63,930 nucleotides of DNA, taken from contig JAKVCO010000019.1 of assembly GCA_022448245.1 (NCBI GenBank), positions 10,253-74,182 on the forward strand, read 5' to 3'. Numbering within the stretch: the first letter of the stretch is position 1; each line of letters opens with the position of its first letter. The DNA comes from Paracoccaceae bacterium. GTDB lineage: Bacteria > Pseudomonadota > Alphaproteobacteria > Rhodobacterales > Rhodobacteraceae. Both the position numbers and the translations under genes were made by a program. Below are positions 1-7,756 of this stretch, in pieces. The notes under the pieces are model-generated. The model worked only from the letters and a program-made list of their open reading frames with translations, ran no database searches and had not been told where the DNA came from.

Positions 1-115
1 GTTGGGGGTTTTTTCCTCCCCTGCCGGCGCCCCCCGCCGGGCCGGTCTCCTTTTTTGTTTGGGCTGGGTGGGGGGGGGGGGGCGCCCCCCCCCCCCCGCC
101 GTCCACGCCACGGGC
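1..115. other. Low-complexity window end with a G13-CG-C13 palindrome
   Basis: No gene is supported here. Bases 70-82 are thirteen G, followed by CG, then thirteen C at 85-97, a perfect 28-base palindrome. Bases 1-60 are also made of short G, C and T homopolymer runs. The composition differs sharply from everything after base 116. The palindrome could in principle terminate iscR, which ends at 116 on the minus strand, but homopolymer runs of this sort at the very edge are more like a low-quality contig end. The suf genes that usually follow iscR in this family would lie to the left and are not present. Confidence 0.6.
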
Positions 116-574
116 TCATTCGTCCACCAGCTCAAAAAGCGATGGCACGGCAGGGCACGGCGTCAGCTCGTTCTTCACAACATCAGCCAGTCGCGTCTGA
201 TGCAGGAACACATAGACATGGGCCGACAGTCCTTCCCAAAGCCGGTTCGTCATGGACTGCGCCCGCGACCCGGACACCGCGCCAGAGGCGCCCGCGCCCA
301 TGTGCAAGGCGCTCACCGTCTCGTCGACCGCCCCCAAAATCTCAGAGACGCGGATATCCGAGGCCGCCCGCGCAAGGCGGTACCCGCCCCCAGGGCCACG
401 CACTGATGACACAAGCTCTGCCCGGCGCAGCTTCACGAACAACTGCTCGAGATACGGCAACGAGATGTCCTGGCGGCGCGAAATCTCACCCAATGATACC
501 AGCGTATCGTCTGGCTGCAGCGCCAGATCAGCAAGCGCCACCATGGCGTATCGTCCTTTGGTCGAAAGCTTCAT
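116..574 (-). CDS. iscR: Rrf2-family Fe-S regulator IscR (rhodobacterial type)
   Basis: Transcriptional regulator of iron-sulfur cluster assembly and iron genes. The 152-residue product starts MKLSTKGRYAM and has the Rrf2 winged helix-turn-helix (residues ~1-65, ending in the GPGGGY wing) and the C-terminal dimer/cluster region. The ATG at 574 fits the family N-terminus; longer in-frame starts add non-conserved sequence. The segment that carries three cysteines in E. coli IscR here reads MGAGASGAVSGS with none, and the only cysteine is C140. Rhodobacter IscR is known to be a variant Fe-S protein lacking the canonical ligands, so this is expected for the group. The divergent gene at 751 shares the promoter region, where a 17-base palindrome (678-694) is the likely operator. 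Confidence 0.9.
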   Translation of the reverse strand: MKLSTKGRYAMVALADLALQPDDTLVSLGEISRRQDISLPYLEQLFVKLRRAELVSSVRGPGGGYRLARAASDIRVSEILGAVDETVSALHMGAGASGAVSGSRAQSMTNRLWEGLSAHVYVFLHQTRLADVVKNELTPCPAVPSLFELVDE

Positions 575-677
575 GCCAATCCTCCCCGGTATCTGCCCCC
601 AGATGCGGGGCTTTCGAGCTACTGCATTGACGCCACTCAACATGGCGATTAACTCAGATTATCGCACATGCGTGCGA

Positions 678-694
678 TTTAGAACAGTTCTAAA
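678..694. promoter_or_regulatory. Palindromic operator between iscR and the hydrolase (Iron-Rhodo-box-like)
   Basis: The sequence TTTAGAACAGTTCTAAA is a perfect inverted repeat around a central A, about 105 bases upstream of iscR and 57 bases upstream of the divergent hydrolase. As I recall it, the Iron-Rhodo-box predicted for iron-responsive genes of Rhodobacterales has this TTAGAA/TTCTAA core and is attributed to IscR. Autoregulation of iscR is inferred. Confidence 0.65.
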
Positions 695-750
695 AAGTCA
701 GGCCGCCGCCGTCAAGCGCGCCCCGGCGTGCAAACAACAAGCGAGCGCCC

Positions 751-1404
751 ATGCCAGAGGTGATTTTCGCGGGACCTGAGGGCCGCCTTGAAGGCCGCTA
801 CCACCCGCAAAAGCAAAAAGACGCCCCCATTGCCATTGTTCTCCACCCGCATCCGCAATTTGGCGGTACGATGAACAACAAGGTGGTCTACAACTTGCAC
901 TACGCCTTTTACGACATGGGCTTCACAGTGCTCCGCTTCAACTTCCGCGGTGTCGGCCGCAGCCAAGGCGAGTACGACCAAGGCATCGGCGAATTGTCTG
1001 ACGCGGCAAGCGCTCTCGACTACCTCCAGTCGATGAACAACAACTCCAAACACTGCTGGGTTGCTGGTTTCTCGTTTGGCGCTTGGATCGGCATGCAGCT
1101 TTTGATGCGCCGCCCCGAGATCACCGGCTTCATATCGGTCTCGCCACCGGCGAACATGTACGACTTCTCGTTCCTGGCGCCCTGCCCGTCCTCGGGCCTG
1201 ATCATCAACGGCACGTCTGACCGCGTCGCGCCGCCCGCTGACACCCATACTCTGGTTAACAAGCTGCACGACCAGAAGGGCATCACGATCACTCACCAAG
1301 AGATCGAGGGCGCGGGGCACTTCTTTGAAGAACCCCATATGGACACGATGATTGGCAATGTGAGCGAGTACGTTCAGCGCCGACTTACGGAAAATACCCG
1401 CTAA
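751..1404 (+). CDS. Alpha/beta hydrolase (dienelactone-hydrolase-like, COG2945 type)
   Basis: Cytoplasmic serine hydrolase of 217 residues; substrate unknown. The nucleophile elbow is GFSFGAW with Ser108. An oxyanion-type HPHPQFGG loop lies at residues ~32-39, an acid residue sits in the NGTSDRV segment, and the catalytic His is in EGAGHFF near residue 188. There is no signal peptide. The length matches the small family members next to suf/isc regulators in this group. It is divergent from iscR and shares the palindrome at 678-694, so iron- or Fe-S-responsive expression is plausible. Family assignment is firm; a role in Fe-S metabolism is only guilt by association. Confidence 0.85.
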   Translation: MPEVIFAGPEGRLEGRYHPQKQKDAPIAIVLHPHPQFGGTMNNKVVYNLHYAFYDMGFTVLRFNFRGVGRSQGEYDQGIGELSDAASALDYLQSMNNNSKHCWVAGFSFGAWIGMQLLMRRPEITGFISVSPPANMYDFSFLAPCPSSGLIINGTSDRVAPPADTHTLVNKLHDQKGITITHQEIEGAGHFFEEPHMDTMIGNVSEYVQRRLTENTR

Positions 1405-1538
1405 GTCCTCTGTGAAATCAGAGTTAACAGCCATCAAAGTCCCGTGACGTGAAACGGGCACCGGTGTACTGTGGCGCCCCAAGGCATGCGCCGTCCATAT
1501 ATCAGCCGTCCACGTGACGGCGTTACTTACTCTTCTTT

Positions 1539-2159
1539 TTGGCAGCTCCGGTTTCTGCACAGCTGCAGATCGAAACGGCCACCGACGGCTCCGCTTGGAT
1601 TACGTCGGCGCCCGTGACGAGCGCTGCGACACAGGAAGCCGAAGACCTCTTCGGCGTCTCTCCCGACTGGATCGTGCAATGCCCCGACCAAGGGCGCTGC
1701 TACGTGCGTAGCAGTTTCATTGTCTTTGCACTCGACGATGCAGGCCATGCCCATGTTCACCTCGTCCCGCATCCCGAAGGCCACGTGTCATTGATGCTCG
1801 CCGACTACGCTTTCGAATTGGAACCTATCATCGGCTCCCCACTGACCCCCACCTGGGAAGATCGGCTGCGCGACCGCCGCGCCACGCTTTTGATCGAATA
1901 CGATGATGCCGTAGCCGAGGAGCGAGCGCGAAGAGGTGTGGAAATGGCCCTTGACCATTTACGCGCGGTCACAGGACTTGAGCCGGAGATCGATCAAAGC
2001 GCGCCACTGACAGCCCTTACAGATTCCGCTCAGCGTGATTTGGAAGGTGGAGCCCGACTGATCCCGGACACTAAACCGCAAATCGAATTCGCAATCCGCT
2101 CGCAACTCGATGGCGTTGACCTTTTCGCAGAAACCGACCCTTTCCCAGCGTCGCCGTAG
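1539..2159 (+). CDS. Putative secreted protein of unknown function, 5' end probably frameshifted
   Basis: I do not recognise a family. From the TTG at 1539 the frame reads LAAPVSAQLQIETATDGS, which looks like the end of a signal peptide with an AQ cleavage site, but only RRYLLFF can be read upstream before a stop. The frame from GTG 1514 reads VTALLTLLF and then goes astray. Removing one T from the T5 run at 1536-1540 joins the two into a convincing signal peptide (VTALLTLLLAAPVSA). The mature part (~195 residues) has a conserved-looking VQCPDQGRCYVRSSF segment with two cysteines and an acidic helical C-terminus. A periplasmic location is inferred. No strong ribosome binding site precedes either start. 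Confidence 0.6.
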   Translation: MAAPVSAQLQIETATDGSAWITSAPVTSAATQEAEDLFGVSPDWIVQCPDQGRCYVRSSFIVFALDDAGHAHVHLVPHPEGHVSLMLADYAFELEPIIGSPLTPTWEDRLRDRRATLLIEYDDAVAEERARRGVEMALDHLRAVTGLEPEIDQSAPLTALTDSAQRDLEGGARLIPDTKPQIEFAIRSQLDGVDLFAETDPFPASP

Positions 2160-2201
2160 GCCCTAGAAAGCTCAGAAACAGGCAACGCAGAGGAAATCCC
2201 C

Positions 2202-2432
2202 ATGAGCTCCATCGACAAACTCGCCGAGAAGCTCGCCGATGACGTGTTCAAGGCGCAGGATGAAACCGGTAATGACCGCCTCTTTGTCGAGATCGGCAAC
2301 GTGCTGGCAGCTGCCTCGCAGACCCTAGAAGAGGCCTTCCTCACCGAATGCCGCGTCCGACTGGCCGAACAAAAGGCACGCGCCGCACTGGAGGCAAAGC
2401 TCGCCAACCACCGCGCGTCCGCCGAGGGTTAG
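2202..2432 (+). CDS. Small conserved helical hypothetical protein
   Basis: A 76-residue protein, MSSIDKLAEK to ASAEG, predicted nearly all alpha-helical with no membrane segment or cysteine-pair motif. A good ribosome binding site (AGAGGAAA) lies just before the ATG. It follows the 1539-2159 gene by 42 bases and may be cotranscribed with it. Its end overlaps the end of the convergent gene at 2429 by four bases. I recognise no domain; the regular codon use and helical heptad-like pattern (LAEKLADDVFKAQ, LEEAFLTECRVRLAEQ) support it as a real gene. Confidence 0.65.
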   Translation: MSSIDKLAEKLADDVFKAQDETGNDRLFVEIGNVLAAASQTLEEAFLTECRVRLAEQKARAALEAKLANHRASAEG

Positions 2433-2812
2433 GACAGAAGCGAGATCGCGCCGCGTGCGGCCGCCTTCACCGGCGCCAGCATCAGATCAAGCACCCACCG
2501 CAGGAACGAGGCCGTGATATCGGCCAGCGTCAGCGCGCCCTTGGCCGCGAACTGGCCCGCGATGCGCATGGCCGCGCTCATGAACCGCAGCGCCTTCTCA
2601 CCGATCTCACGGGAAATCTGCGCCGCGCGGTAGACCGCATCCGCGAGCTTATCGAGCAGCGTCACACCCGCATCGATCGGAAGGCCCGTCACCAGCCGGA
2701 TCGTCGGCAGCATCGCATCAAGCGCCATGCCAAGGGCGTAGAAGCCCCACTTGGACATGAAACCTTGCGAGCCTTCCGCCTGACGGAACCAGTAATCCGG
2801 CGTGCCCATCAC
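2429..2812 (-). CDS. Unknown helical protein downstream of, and in frame with, the lipase gene
   Basis: 127 residues from a GTG at 2812 (ATG at 2809 also possible). The first half is soluble (MGTPDYWFRQAEGSQGF), followed by amphipathic or hydrophobic helices (WGFYALGMALDAMLPTIRL; LRWVLDLMLAPVKAAAR). No ribosome binding site is visible before either start. It lies in the same frame as the lipase gene upstream, separated by seven codons that contain two TAG stops (2834-2836 and 2819-2821). It could be the C-terminal part of a formerly longer lipase protein, or a separate partner protein. Function unknown. Confidence 0.55.
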   Translation of the reverse strand: MMGTPDYWFRQAEGSQGFMSKWGFYALGMALDAMLPTIRLVTGLPIDAGVTLLDKLADAVYRAAQISREIGEKALRFMSAAMRIAGQFAAKGALTLADITASFLRWVLDLMLAPVKAAARGAISLLS

Positions 2813-2833
2813 ATTGGGCTATACGGCGCCGGG

Positions 2834-3595
2834 CTACCCCTGCGCGGGCATGTTGGGGATGTAGAACCCGCTCATCGAATGAGCGTCTAGCGTCACGCGG
2901 CGAAAGTTGTCTGACAGACGGATCGTGCCGGGACCGGCGTGCATGTAGGGGCAAAGCGGGATCAACGGCACGGGATCAGACAGGTTATAGACCCGCTTGA
3001 TCCGCTGTTGCCCGATCATCCGTTCCAGATCCTGACCCATGGCCGACCCACCAACGCGCGGGGCACCGAAGGTATAGAGATACCGGTCCGCCGTACCCGC
3101 CTTGGCGTAATCCAGCGAGGCAAGGGTTGCGAGCGCGCCGCCCAGCGAATGGCACACGAAGTGGATCGTGCGGGGGTCCGCATCTTTGATCAGATGGCGC
3201 ACATCGTCAGCCATCGAGTTGTAGATCTTCGGAAAGCCGGAATGCACCAGCGCGCCCGTTGGCCCCCGCGTCGCCCCAATGGTGATGTTGCTGAGCCACT
3301 CGTACCCGGCCTGCGTGTCCCGGATCGCCAGAATGAACTCCCGGTCAAAGCCGCGCTTCAGTTCCGGAAGGACACCAAAGCCCGTCGTCTCCCGCACGAT
3401 GGCGCCGGAGCTCGCAACCACGGCCTGCTGCACATCCACATCCACCTTCAGCGGATGCTTGAGCATGGGGGAATCCTTTGTGAACTGAGCGGCCCGCTTG
3501 GCGCGGCGCTTCGCATCCGCCTTGGTATGCGCGGGTGTCAGCGCGTAAGTGCCATCCGCGATAATTGCGGCGTTCATTTCGTTCATGATCGCCAT
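2834..3595 (-). CDS. Class 3 lipase-fold protein
   Basis: 253-residue alpha/beta hydrolase of the Lipase_3 (triacylglycerol lipase) family. The nucleophile elbow CHSLGGA places Ser150. The catalytic Asp is probably in NLSDPVPLIP (~residue 219) and the His near the end, in LDAHSMSG. The segment YTFGAPRVGG is typical of the family. There is no signal peptide; residues 1-45 are charged and rich in Lys, Arg and Ala. The ATG at 3595 has an AAGG ribosome binding site. Upstream on the same strand is a secreted DUF6795-like protein, downstream an unknown helical protein. Intracellular lipase or phospholipase activity is a family inference; an effector-type role is possible but unsupported by any secretion genes here. 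Confidence 0.8.
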   Translation of the reverse strand: MAIMNEMNAAIIADGTYALTPAHTKADAKRRAKRAAQFTKDSPMLKHPLKVDVDVQQAVVASSGAIVRETTGFGVLPELKRGFDREFILAIRDTQAGYEWLSNITIGATRGPTGALVHSGFPKIYNSMADDVRHLIKDADPRTIHFVCHSLGGALATLASLDYAKAGTADRYLYTFGAPRVGGSAMGQDLERMIGQQRIKRVYNLSDPVPLIPLCPYMHAGPGTIRLSDNFRRVTLDAHSMSGFYIPNMPAQG

Positions 3596-3646
3596 AGCGA
3601 CCTTCTAATCCCTTTCGCGCCCGTTCGCCCCCGACAGGCGCGCTCA

Positions 3647-4084
3647 TCATCCATTCAGTCGGCAGTTGCCCCACAAAAAATTACCGTGCCCCGACTCCTG
3701 CCCCAGAGCGCAGGTCAAATCGAAAGGCGCACCATTCGTTGCATGCCCCGGGCCAAATCCCCGTGGCGTGGCGAAGAGGATTTCGTATTCCTCGCCATTA
3801 TACGTCGCAGAGTATTCCTGCGTGATCGCGTCTTCTAACGGGAGCAGCGCCAGAAAGCCGCGCCGTGCAGGCACGCCGTCGAAAGAGAAGCGGCCATTGG
3901 CATCCGTCAGAGCCTCATCGCTGCCCGACTTGCCCCGCCATGACCACGATCGACACACCACTGCCCCAGCCGCCGGACCACCGCCTGGCTCCGTGATGAC
4001 ACCCGTCATCGGGGAACAGATCAGAGCGGCGGTCTTGAACATGGCTGCTCCCGCAAAGACAAACAAAAGGAGCGTGACGGCCAA
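3647..4084 (-). CDS. Exported carboxypeptidase-regulatory-like domain protein (DUF6795-like)
   Basis: About 145 residues: a hydrophobic N-terminal segment (MAVTLLLFVFAGAAMF) and then a beta-sandwich of the carboxypeptidase-regulatory type, with the hallmark ALTDANGRFSFDGVP. It resembles small proteins I know as DUF6795. The start is uncertain. Codon 1 given is TTG (4084), but in-frame sequence upstream (LSITRRAA) would complete a proper signal-peptide n-region, and a GGAGGG box at 4115-4120 is spaced six bases from a CTG at 4108, so initiation at CTG is possible. Four cysteines (ICSP, VVCRS, LTCAL, GNCRL) suggest disulfides outside the cytoplasm. It lies 51 bases upstream of the lipase gene on the same strand. 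Confidence 0.6.
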   Translation of the reverse strand: MAVTLLLFVFAGAAMFKTAALICSPMTGVITEPGGGPAAGAVVCRSWSWRGKSGSDEALTDANGRFSFDGVPARRGFLALLPLEDAITQEYSATYNGEEYEILFATPRGFGPGHATNGAPFDLTCALGQESGHGNFLWGNCRLNG

Positions 4085-4186
4085 GGCAGCCCGGCGTGTA
4101 ATCGACAGCCCGCGCCCTCCTACACCCGCCTTGGGCCAAACGAGCCCGCGTGTCAGCCCAGTATAGCGCGCAATCCCTCGCCACCT

Positions 4187-4205
4187 GCGACGATTTTTTC
4201 GTCGC
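4187..4205 (+). other. Short perfect hairpin upstream of the monomeric icd
   Basis: GCGACGA and TCGTCGC flank a T5 loop, giving a seven-pair stem 65 bases before the icd start. It could be a leader structure. There is no T-tract after the stem, so it is not a standard terminator. Confidence 0.35.
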
Positions 4206-4269
4206 TGACGGTATACAGCCGCATACCTTCCCTTTAAGGAGCGCCCAAAGCCTTCTGAAAGGGAACACT

Positions 4270-6450
4270 ATGTCCGCATTTTCCGGCACTGATATCGTCT
4301 ACACCACCGTTGATGAGGCCCCCGAGCTGGCGAGCGCATCGCTCCTGCCTATCGTGCGCTTCTTTGCAAAAGCTGCAGGCGTGAACGTTGAGACGCGCGA
4401 TATCTCCTTGGCGGGCCGTATCATCGCAACTTTCCCCGAGGCTCTGGGCGACAAAGCGCAATCTGACGACCTCGCAGCGCTTGGTCAGTGGGTTAAAACG
4501 GCTGAGGCCAATGTCATCAAGCTGCCGAACATCTCAGCGTCCGTGCCGCAGCTTGAAGCGGCCATCAAAGAACTGCAGGAGAAGGGCTTCGCCCTACCCG
4601 ACTACCCTGCCGATCCGCAGACGGACGAAGAGAAAGCCGTTCGCGCCAAGTACGACACCATCAAAGGCTCGGCCGTGAACCCGGTGCTGCGCGAAGGCAA
4701 CTCCGACCGCCGCGCGGCGACGGCCGTGAAGAACTATGCCAAAGCTAACCCGCACCGCATGGGCAAATGGGTGAGCGACAGCAAAACCCACGTGGCCTCC
4801 ATGTCCGGCAATGATTTCTACGCCAATGAGACTTCCACGACCGTGACCGCCGCACAGGCCGGCGACGCGTCGATCAAGCTCAACGGCAACGTGCTGAAGT
4901 CCGGAGTGGCGCTTGCGGAAGGCACCGTTGTCGACGCCTCTTTCATGTCGGCGGCTGCTTTGCGCAGCTTCCTGAGGGCGGAGATCGCGGCCACCGAGGC
5001 CGGTGTCCTCTTCTCGCTGCACATGAAGGCCACCATGATGAAGGTCTCCGACCCGATCATCTTCGGGCACGCGGTATCGGTCTACCTCGAGCCGTTCTTT
5101 GCCAAGCACGGCGCAGCCCTTGAAGAGCTGGGTGCCGACCCGAATGGCGGTATCGGCTCCATCGAGGCAGCCATCGCCGGCAATGCGGAGCTTGAGGCCG
5201 ACTTGAAGGCCGCTCTCGAAGCAGGCCCGGCTATGTACATGGTGAACTCTGATAAGGGGATCACGAACCTCCACGTGCCGTCCGACGTCATCATCGACGC
5301 CTCCATGCCCGCCGTGATCCGCGCGGGCGGCAAAGGCTGGGGCCCCGATGGAAACGAGGCCGACACCAAATGTGTGATTCCTGACCGCTGCTATTCCTCG
5401 GTCTATGACGAGACGATCAACTTTTTCAAAGCCAACGGCGCGCTTGATGTGACCACCTCTGGCGCTGTCCAGAACGTGGGCCTCATGGCGCAGAAGGCCG
5501 AAGAATACGGCTCCCACCCGACGACGTTCGAAATCCCCGAGGCGGGCACGATCGAAGTCGTGGCGGCGAATGGTGACATTCTGCATTCCCACGCGGTGGA
5601 GCCCGGCGACGTTTGGCGCATGTCCTCCGCGAAGAAGGCACCGATCGAGGATTGGGTAAAGCTCGCCATGGACCGTCAGGCCGCCACTGGCGCACAGGCG
5701 ATCTTCTGGCTCGATAGCGCGCGCGCACACGACGCCCAGCTGATTGAGAAGGTGAAGCCCATCCTCAAAGCCGCTGGTGTTACTGAAAAATTCGATATCA
5801 TGACCCCGCGTGAAGCGACGCGCCTGACGCTGGAGACGATCACCGCTGGCAAGGATTCCATTGCTATCACGGGCAACGTGCTGCGTGATTACCTCACCGA
5901 CCTATTCCCGATCCTGGAGCTTGGCACCTCCGCCAAAATGCTCTCCATCGTGAAGCTGATGCAGGGCGGCGGCCTCTTTGAGACGGGCGCTGGTGGCTCG
6001 GCACCGAAGCACGTGCAGCAGCTGGTGGAAGAAAACCACCTGCGCTGGGACAGCCTTGGCGAGTTCTGCGCGCTTGGCGAGAGCTTTGACTTCCTCGCAA
6101 GCGCTACGGGCAACGCGAAGGCGGCCGTTCTCGCCAAAGGTGTTGAGGCGGCTACGCAAGGTATTCTCGACCACGAACGCTCCCCCGGGCGGAAAGTGGG
6201 CCAGCCGGACAACCGTGACAGCCACTATTGGTTCGCCCGCTACTGGGCCGAAGCACTGGCCGACGGCGAACTCGGCGACGTGTTTAAGCCCGTCGCAGAA
6301 GCCCTTGCTTCCAGTGAAGAAAAGATCGTCGGTGAACTCGCCTCCGTGCGTGGCAAGCCTGCCGATATCGGCGGCTACTACAAAGCCGATCCAGCCAAGC
6401 TGGCGAGCGTCATGCGCCCGTCCGCCACGCTGAACGCGATCTTCAACTAA
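4270..6450 (+). CDS. icd: NADP-dependent isocitrate dehydrogenase, monomeric type
   Basis: Oxidatively decarboxylates isocitrate to 2-oxoglutarate with NADP in the cytoplasmic TCA cycle. The product from the ATG at 4270 is 726 residues, close to the usual ~740 for the monomeric IDH-II family, and starts [20 protein letters not shown]. Family landmarks include [10 protein letters not shown], the [15 protein letters not shown] stretch, [19 protein letters not shown], and [14 protein letters not shown]. Longer in-frame starts at 4150 are non-conserved. A second, unrelated-fold-group IDH follows 94 bases downstream on the same strand with a hairpin between them. The pair would give two NADPH-producing isoenzymes for one step. 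Confidence 0.95.
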   Translation: MSAFSGTDIVYTTVDEAPELASASLLPIVRFFAKAAGVNVETRDISLAGRIIATFPEALGDKAQSDDLAALGQWVKTAEANVIKLPNISASVPQLEAAIKELQEKGFALPDYPADPQTDEEKAVRAKYDTIKGSAVNPVLREGNSDRRAATAVKNYAKANPHRMGKWVSDSKTHVASMSGNDFYANETSTTVTAAQAGDASIKLNGNVLKSGVALAEGTVVDASFMSAAALRSFLRAEIAATEAGVLFSLHMKATMMKVSDPIIFGHAVSVYLEPFFAKHGAALEELGADPNGGIGSIEAAIAGNAELEADLKAALEAGPAMYMVNSDKGITNLHVPSDVIIDASMPAVIRAGGKGWGPDGNEADTKCVIPDRCYSSVYDETINFFKANGALDVTTSGAVQNVGLMAQKAEEYGSHPTTFEIPEAGTIEVVAANGDILHSHAVEPGDVWRMSSAKKAPIEDWVKLAMDRQAATGAQAIFWLDSARAHDAQLIEKVKPILKAAGVTEKFDIMTPREATRLTLETITAGKDSIAITGNVLRDYLTDLFPILELGTSAKMLSIVKLMQGGGLFETGAGGSAPKHVQQLVEENHLRWDSLGEFCALGESFDFLASATGNAKAAVLAKGVEAATQGILDHERSPGRKVGQPDNRDSHYWFARYWAEALADGELGDVFKPVAEALASSEEKIVGELASVRGKPADIGGYYKADPAKLASVMRPSATLNAIFN

Positions 6451-6458
6451 AGTACCTT

Positions 6459-6480
6459 TGCCCGGTGGCAACACCGGGCA
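6459..6480. terminator. Nine-pair GCAA-tetraloop hairpin between the two icd genes
   Basis: TGCCCGGTG-GCAA-CACCGGGCA is a perfect stem closed by a stable GNRA loop, nine bases after the first icd stop. No T-run follows, so it may be a weak terminator, an mRNA-stabilising 3' end, or a processing site rather than a full stop for transcription. Confidence 0.5.
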
Positions 6481-6544
6481 TCGCCCGTCCGCCCCCACAG
6501 GTGGGCCATGCCCTCAGCACCCCGCAAGTCGCTAGGAGCCTGAA

Positions 6545-7756
6545 ATGACCAAGATCAAAGTTGAAAACCCCATCGTCGAGATGGACGGTGACGAGATGAC
6601 CCGCATCATGTGGGCCTTCATCAAGGAAAAGCTGATCCTGCCTTACCTCGATGTCGATCTGCTCTACTACGATCTGGGCATCGAGGCGCGCGACGACACG
6701 AACGACCAGATTACCATCGACGCCGCCGAAAAGACCAAAGAAGTGGGCGTCGCCGTCAAATGCGCGACCATCACGCCTGATGAGGCCCGCGTTGAGGAAT
6801 TCGGCCTCAAGGAGATGTGGAAGAGCCCTAACGGCACCATCCGCAACATCCTGGGCGGCGTGATCTTCCGCCAGCCCATTATCTGCCAGAACGTCCCCCG
6901 TCTCGTTCCCGGCTGGACGCGGCCCATCGTCGTGGGCCGCCACGCCTATGGTGACCAGTACAAGGCCACCGATTTCACCTTCCCGGGCGCAGGCAAGATC
7001 ACGATCAAGTTCGAAGGCGAAGACGGCACCCTGATAGAGCGGGAGGTTTTTGACGCCCCCGGCGCAGGCGTCAGCGTGTCGATGTATAACCTCGACGCTT
7101 CGATCTACGACTTCGCGCGCGCCTCGCTGAACTATGCGCTTAACCTCGGCTGGCCGTGTTACCTCAGCACCAAAAACACGATCATGAAGGCCTATGACGG
7201 TCGCTTCAAAGACATCTTCGAAGAGGTTTTCGAGGCCGAGTTCAAAAAGCAGTTCGACGGAAAAGGCATCTGGTACGAGCACCGCCTGATCGACGACATG
7301 GTGGCCTCTTCGCTCAAATGGTCGGGCGGCTATGTCTGGGCCTGCAAGAACTACGACGGCGACGTGCAGTCCGACACCGTGGCGCAGGGCTTTGGCTCGT
7401 TGGGCCTCATGACCTCCCAGCTGATGACACCCGACGGCAAGATCGTGGAGGCCGAGGCCGCCCACGGCACCGTCACGCGCCACTACCGCCAGCACCAAGC
7501 GGGTGAGGCAACGTCCACGAACTCCATCGCGTCGATCTATGCCTGGACCGGCGCGCTGAAGCACCGAGCCAAGCTCGACAAGAACGAAAAGCTCGCCAAC
7601 TTTGCCGAGACGCTGGAACGCGTGATCGTGGAGACGGTCGAGTCCGGCTCCATGACCAAGGACCTCGCGCTTCTCGTGGGCCCGAACCAAGGCTGGCTCA
7701 CCACCATGGGTTTCCTCGAGAAGATCAACGAGAACCTGCAAAAGGCCCTCCAGTGA
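6545..7756 (+). CDS. icd: NADP-dependent isocitrate dehydrogenase, homodimeric eukaryotic-like type
   Basis: Second isocitrate dehydrogenase, 403 residues, of the homodimeric NADP type shared by alphaproteobacteria and eukaryotes. It begins [23 protein letters not shown]. Substrate-loop residues [12 protein letters not shown] (~residues 95-106), the [13 protein letters not shown] segment and the NADP-binding [14 protein letters not shown] are all present. The length is normal and a GGAG ribosome binding site precedes the ATG. Its stop overlaps the GTG start of the decayed GNAT gene by four bases. It is not homologous in sequence to the monomeric enzyme just upstream. Differential use (growth phase, cofactor demand) is an inference. 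Confidence 0.96.
   Translation: MTKIKVENPIVEMDGDEMTRIMWAFIKEKLILPYLDVDLLYYDLGIEARDDTNDQITIDAAEKTKEVGVAVKCATITPDEARVEEFGLKEMWKSPNGTIRNILGGVIFRQPIICQNVPRLVPGWTRPIVVGRHAYGDQYKATDFTFPGAGKITIKFEGEDGTLIEREVFDAPGAGVSVSMYNLDASIYDFARASLNYALNLGWPCYLSTKNTIMKAYDGRFKDIFEEVFEAEFKKQFDGKGIWYEHRLIDDMVASSLKWSGGYVWACKNYDGDVQSDTVAQGFGSLGLMTSQLMTPDGKIVEAEAAHGTVTRHYRQHQAGEATSTNSIASIYAWTGALKHRAKLDKNEKLANFAETLERVIVETVESGSMTKDLALLVGPNQGWLTTMGFLEKINENLQKALQ

Noticed and set aside
2834..3595. Type VI secretion effector call for the lipase
   Set aside because: No VgrG, PAAR, Hcp or immunity gene with clear homology is present; only the gene order hints at it, so it is kept as a hypothesis.
6443..7741. 432-codon open frame antisense to icd
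   Set aside because: Shadow of the homodimeric icd gene; the sense frame is a textbook NADP-IDH.
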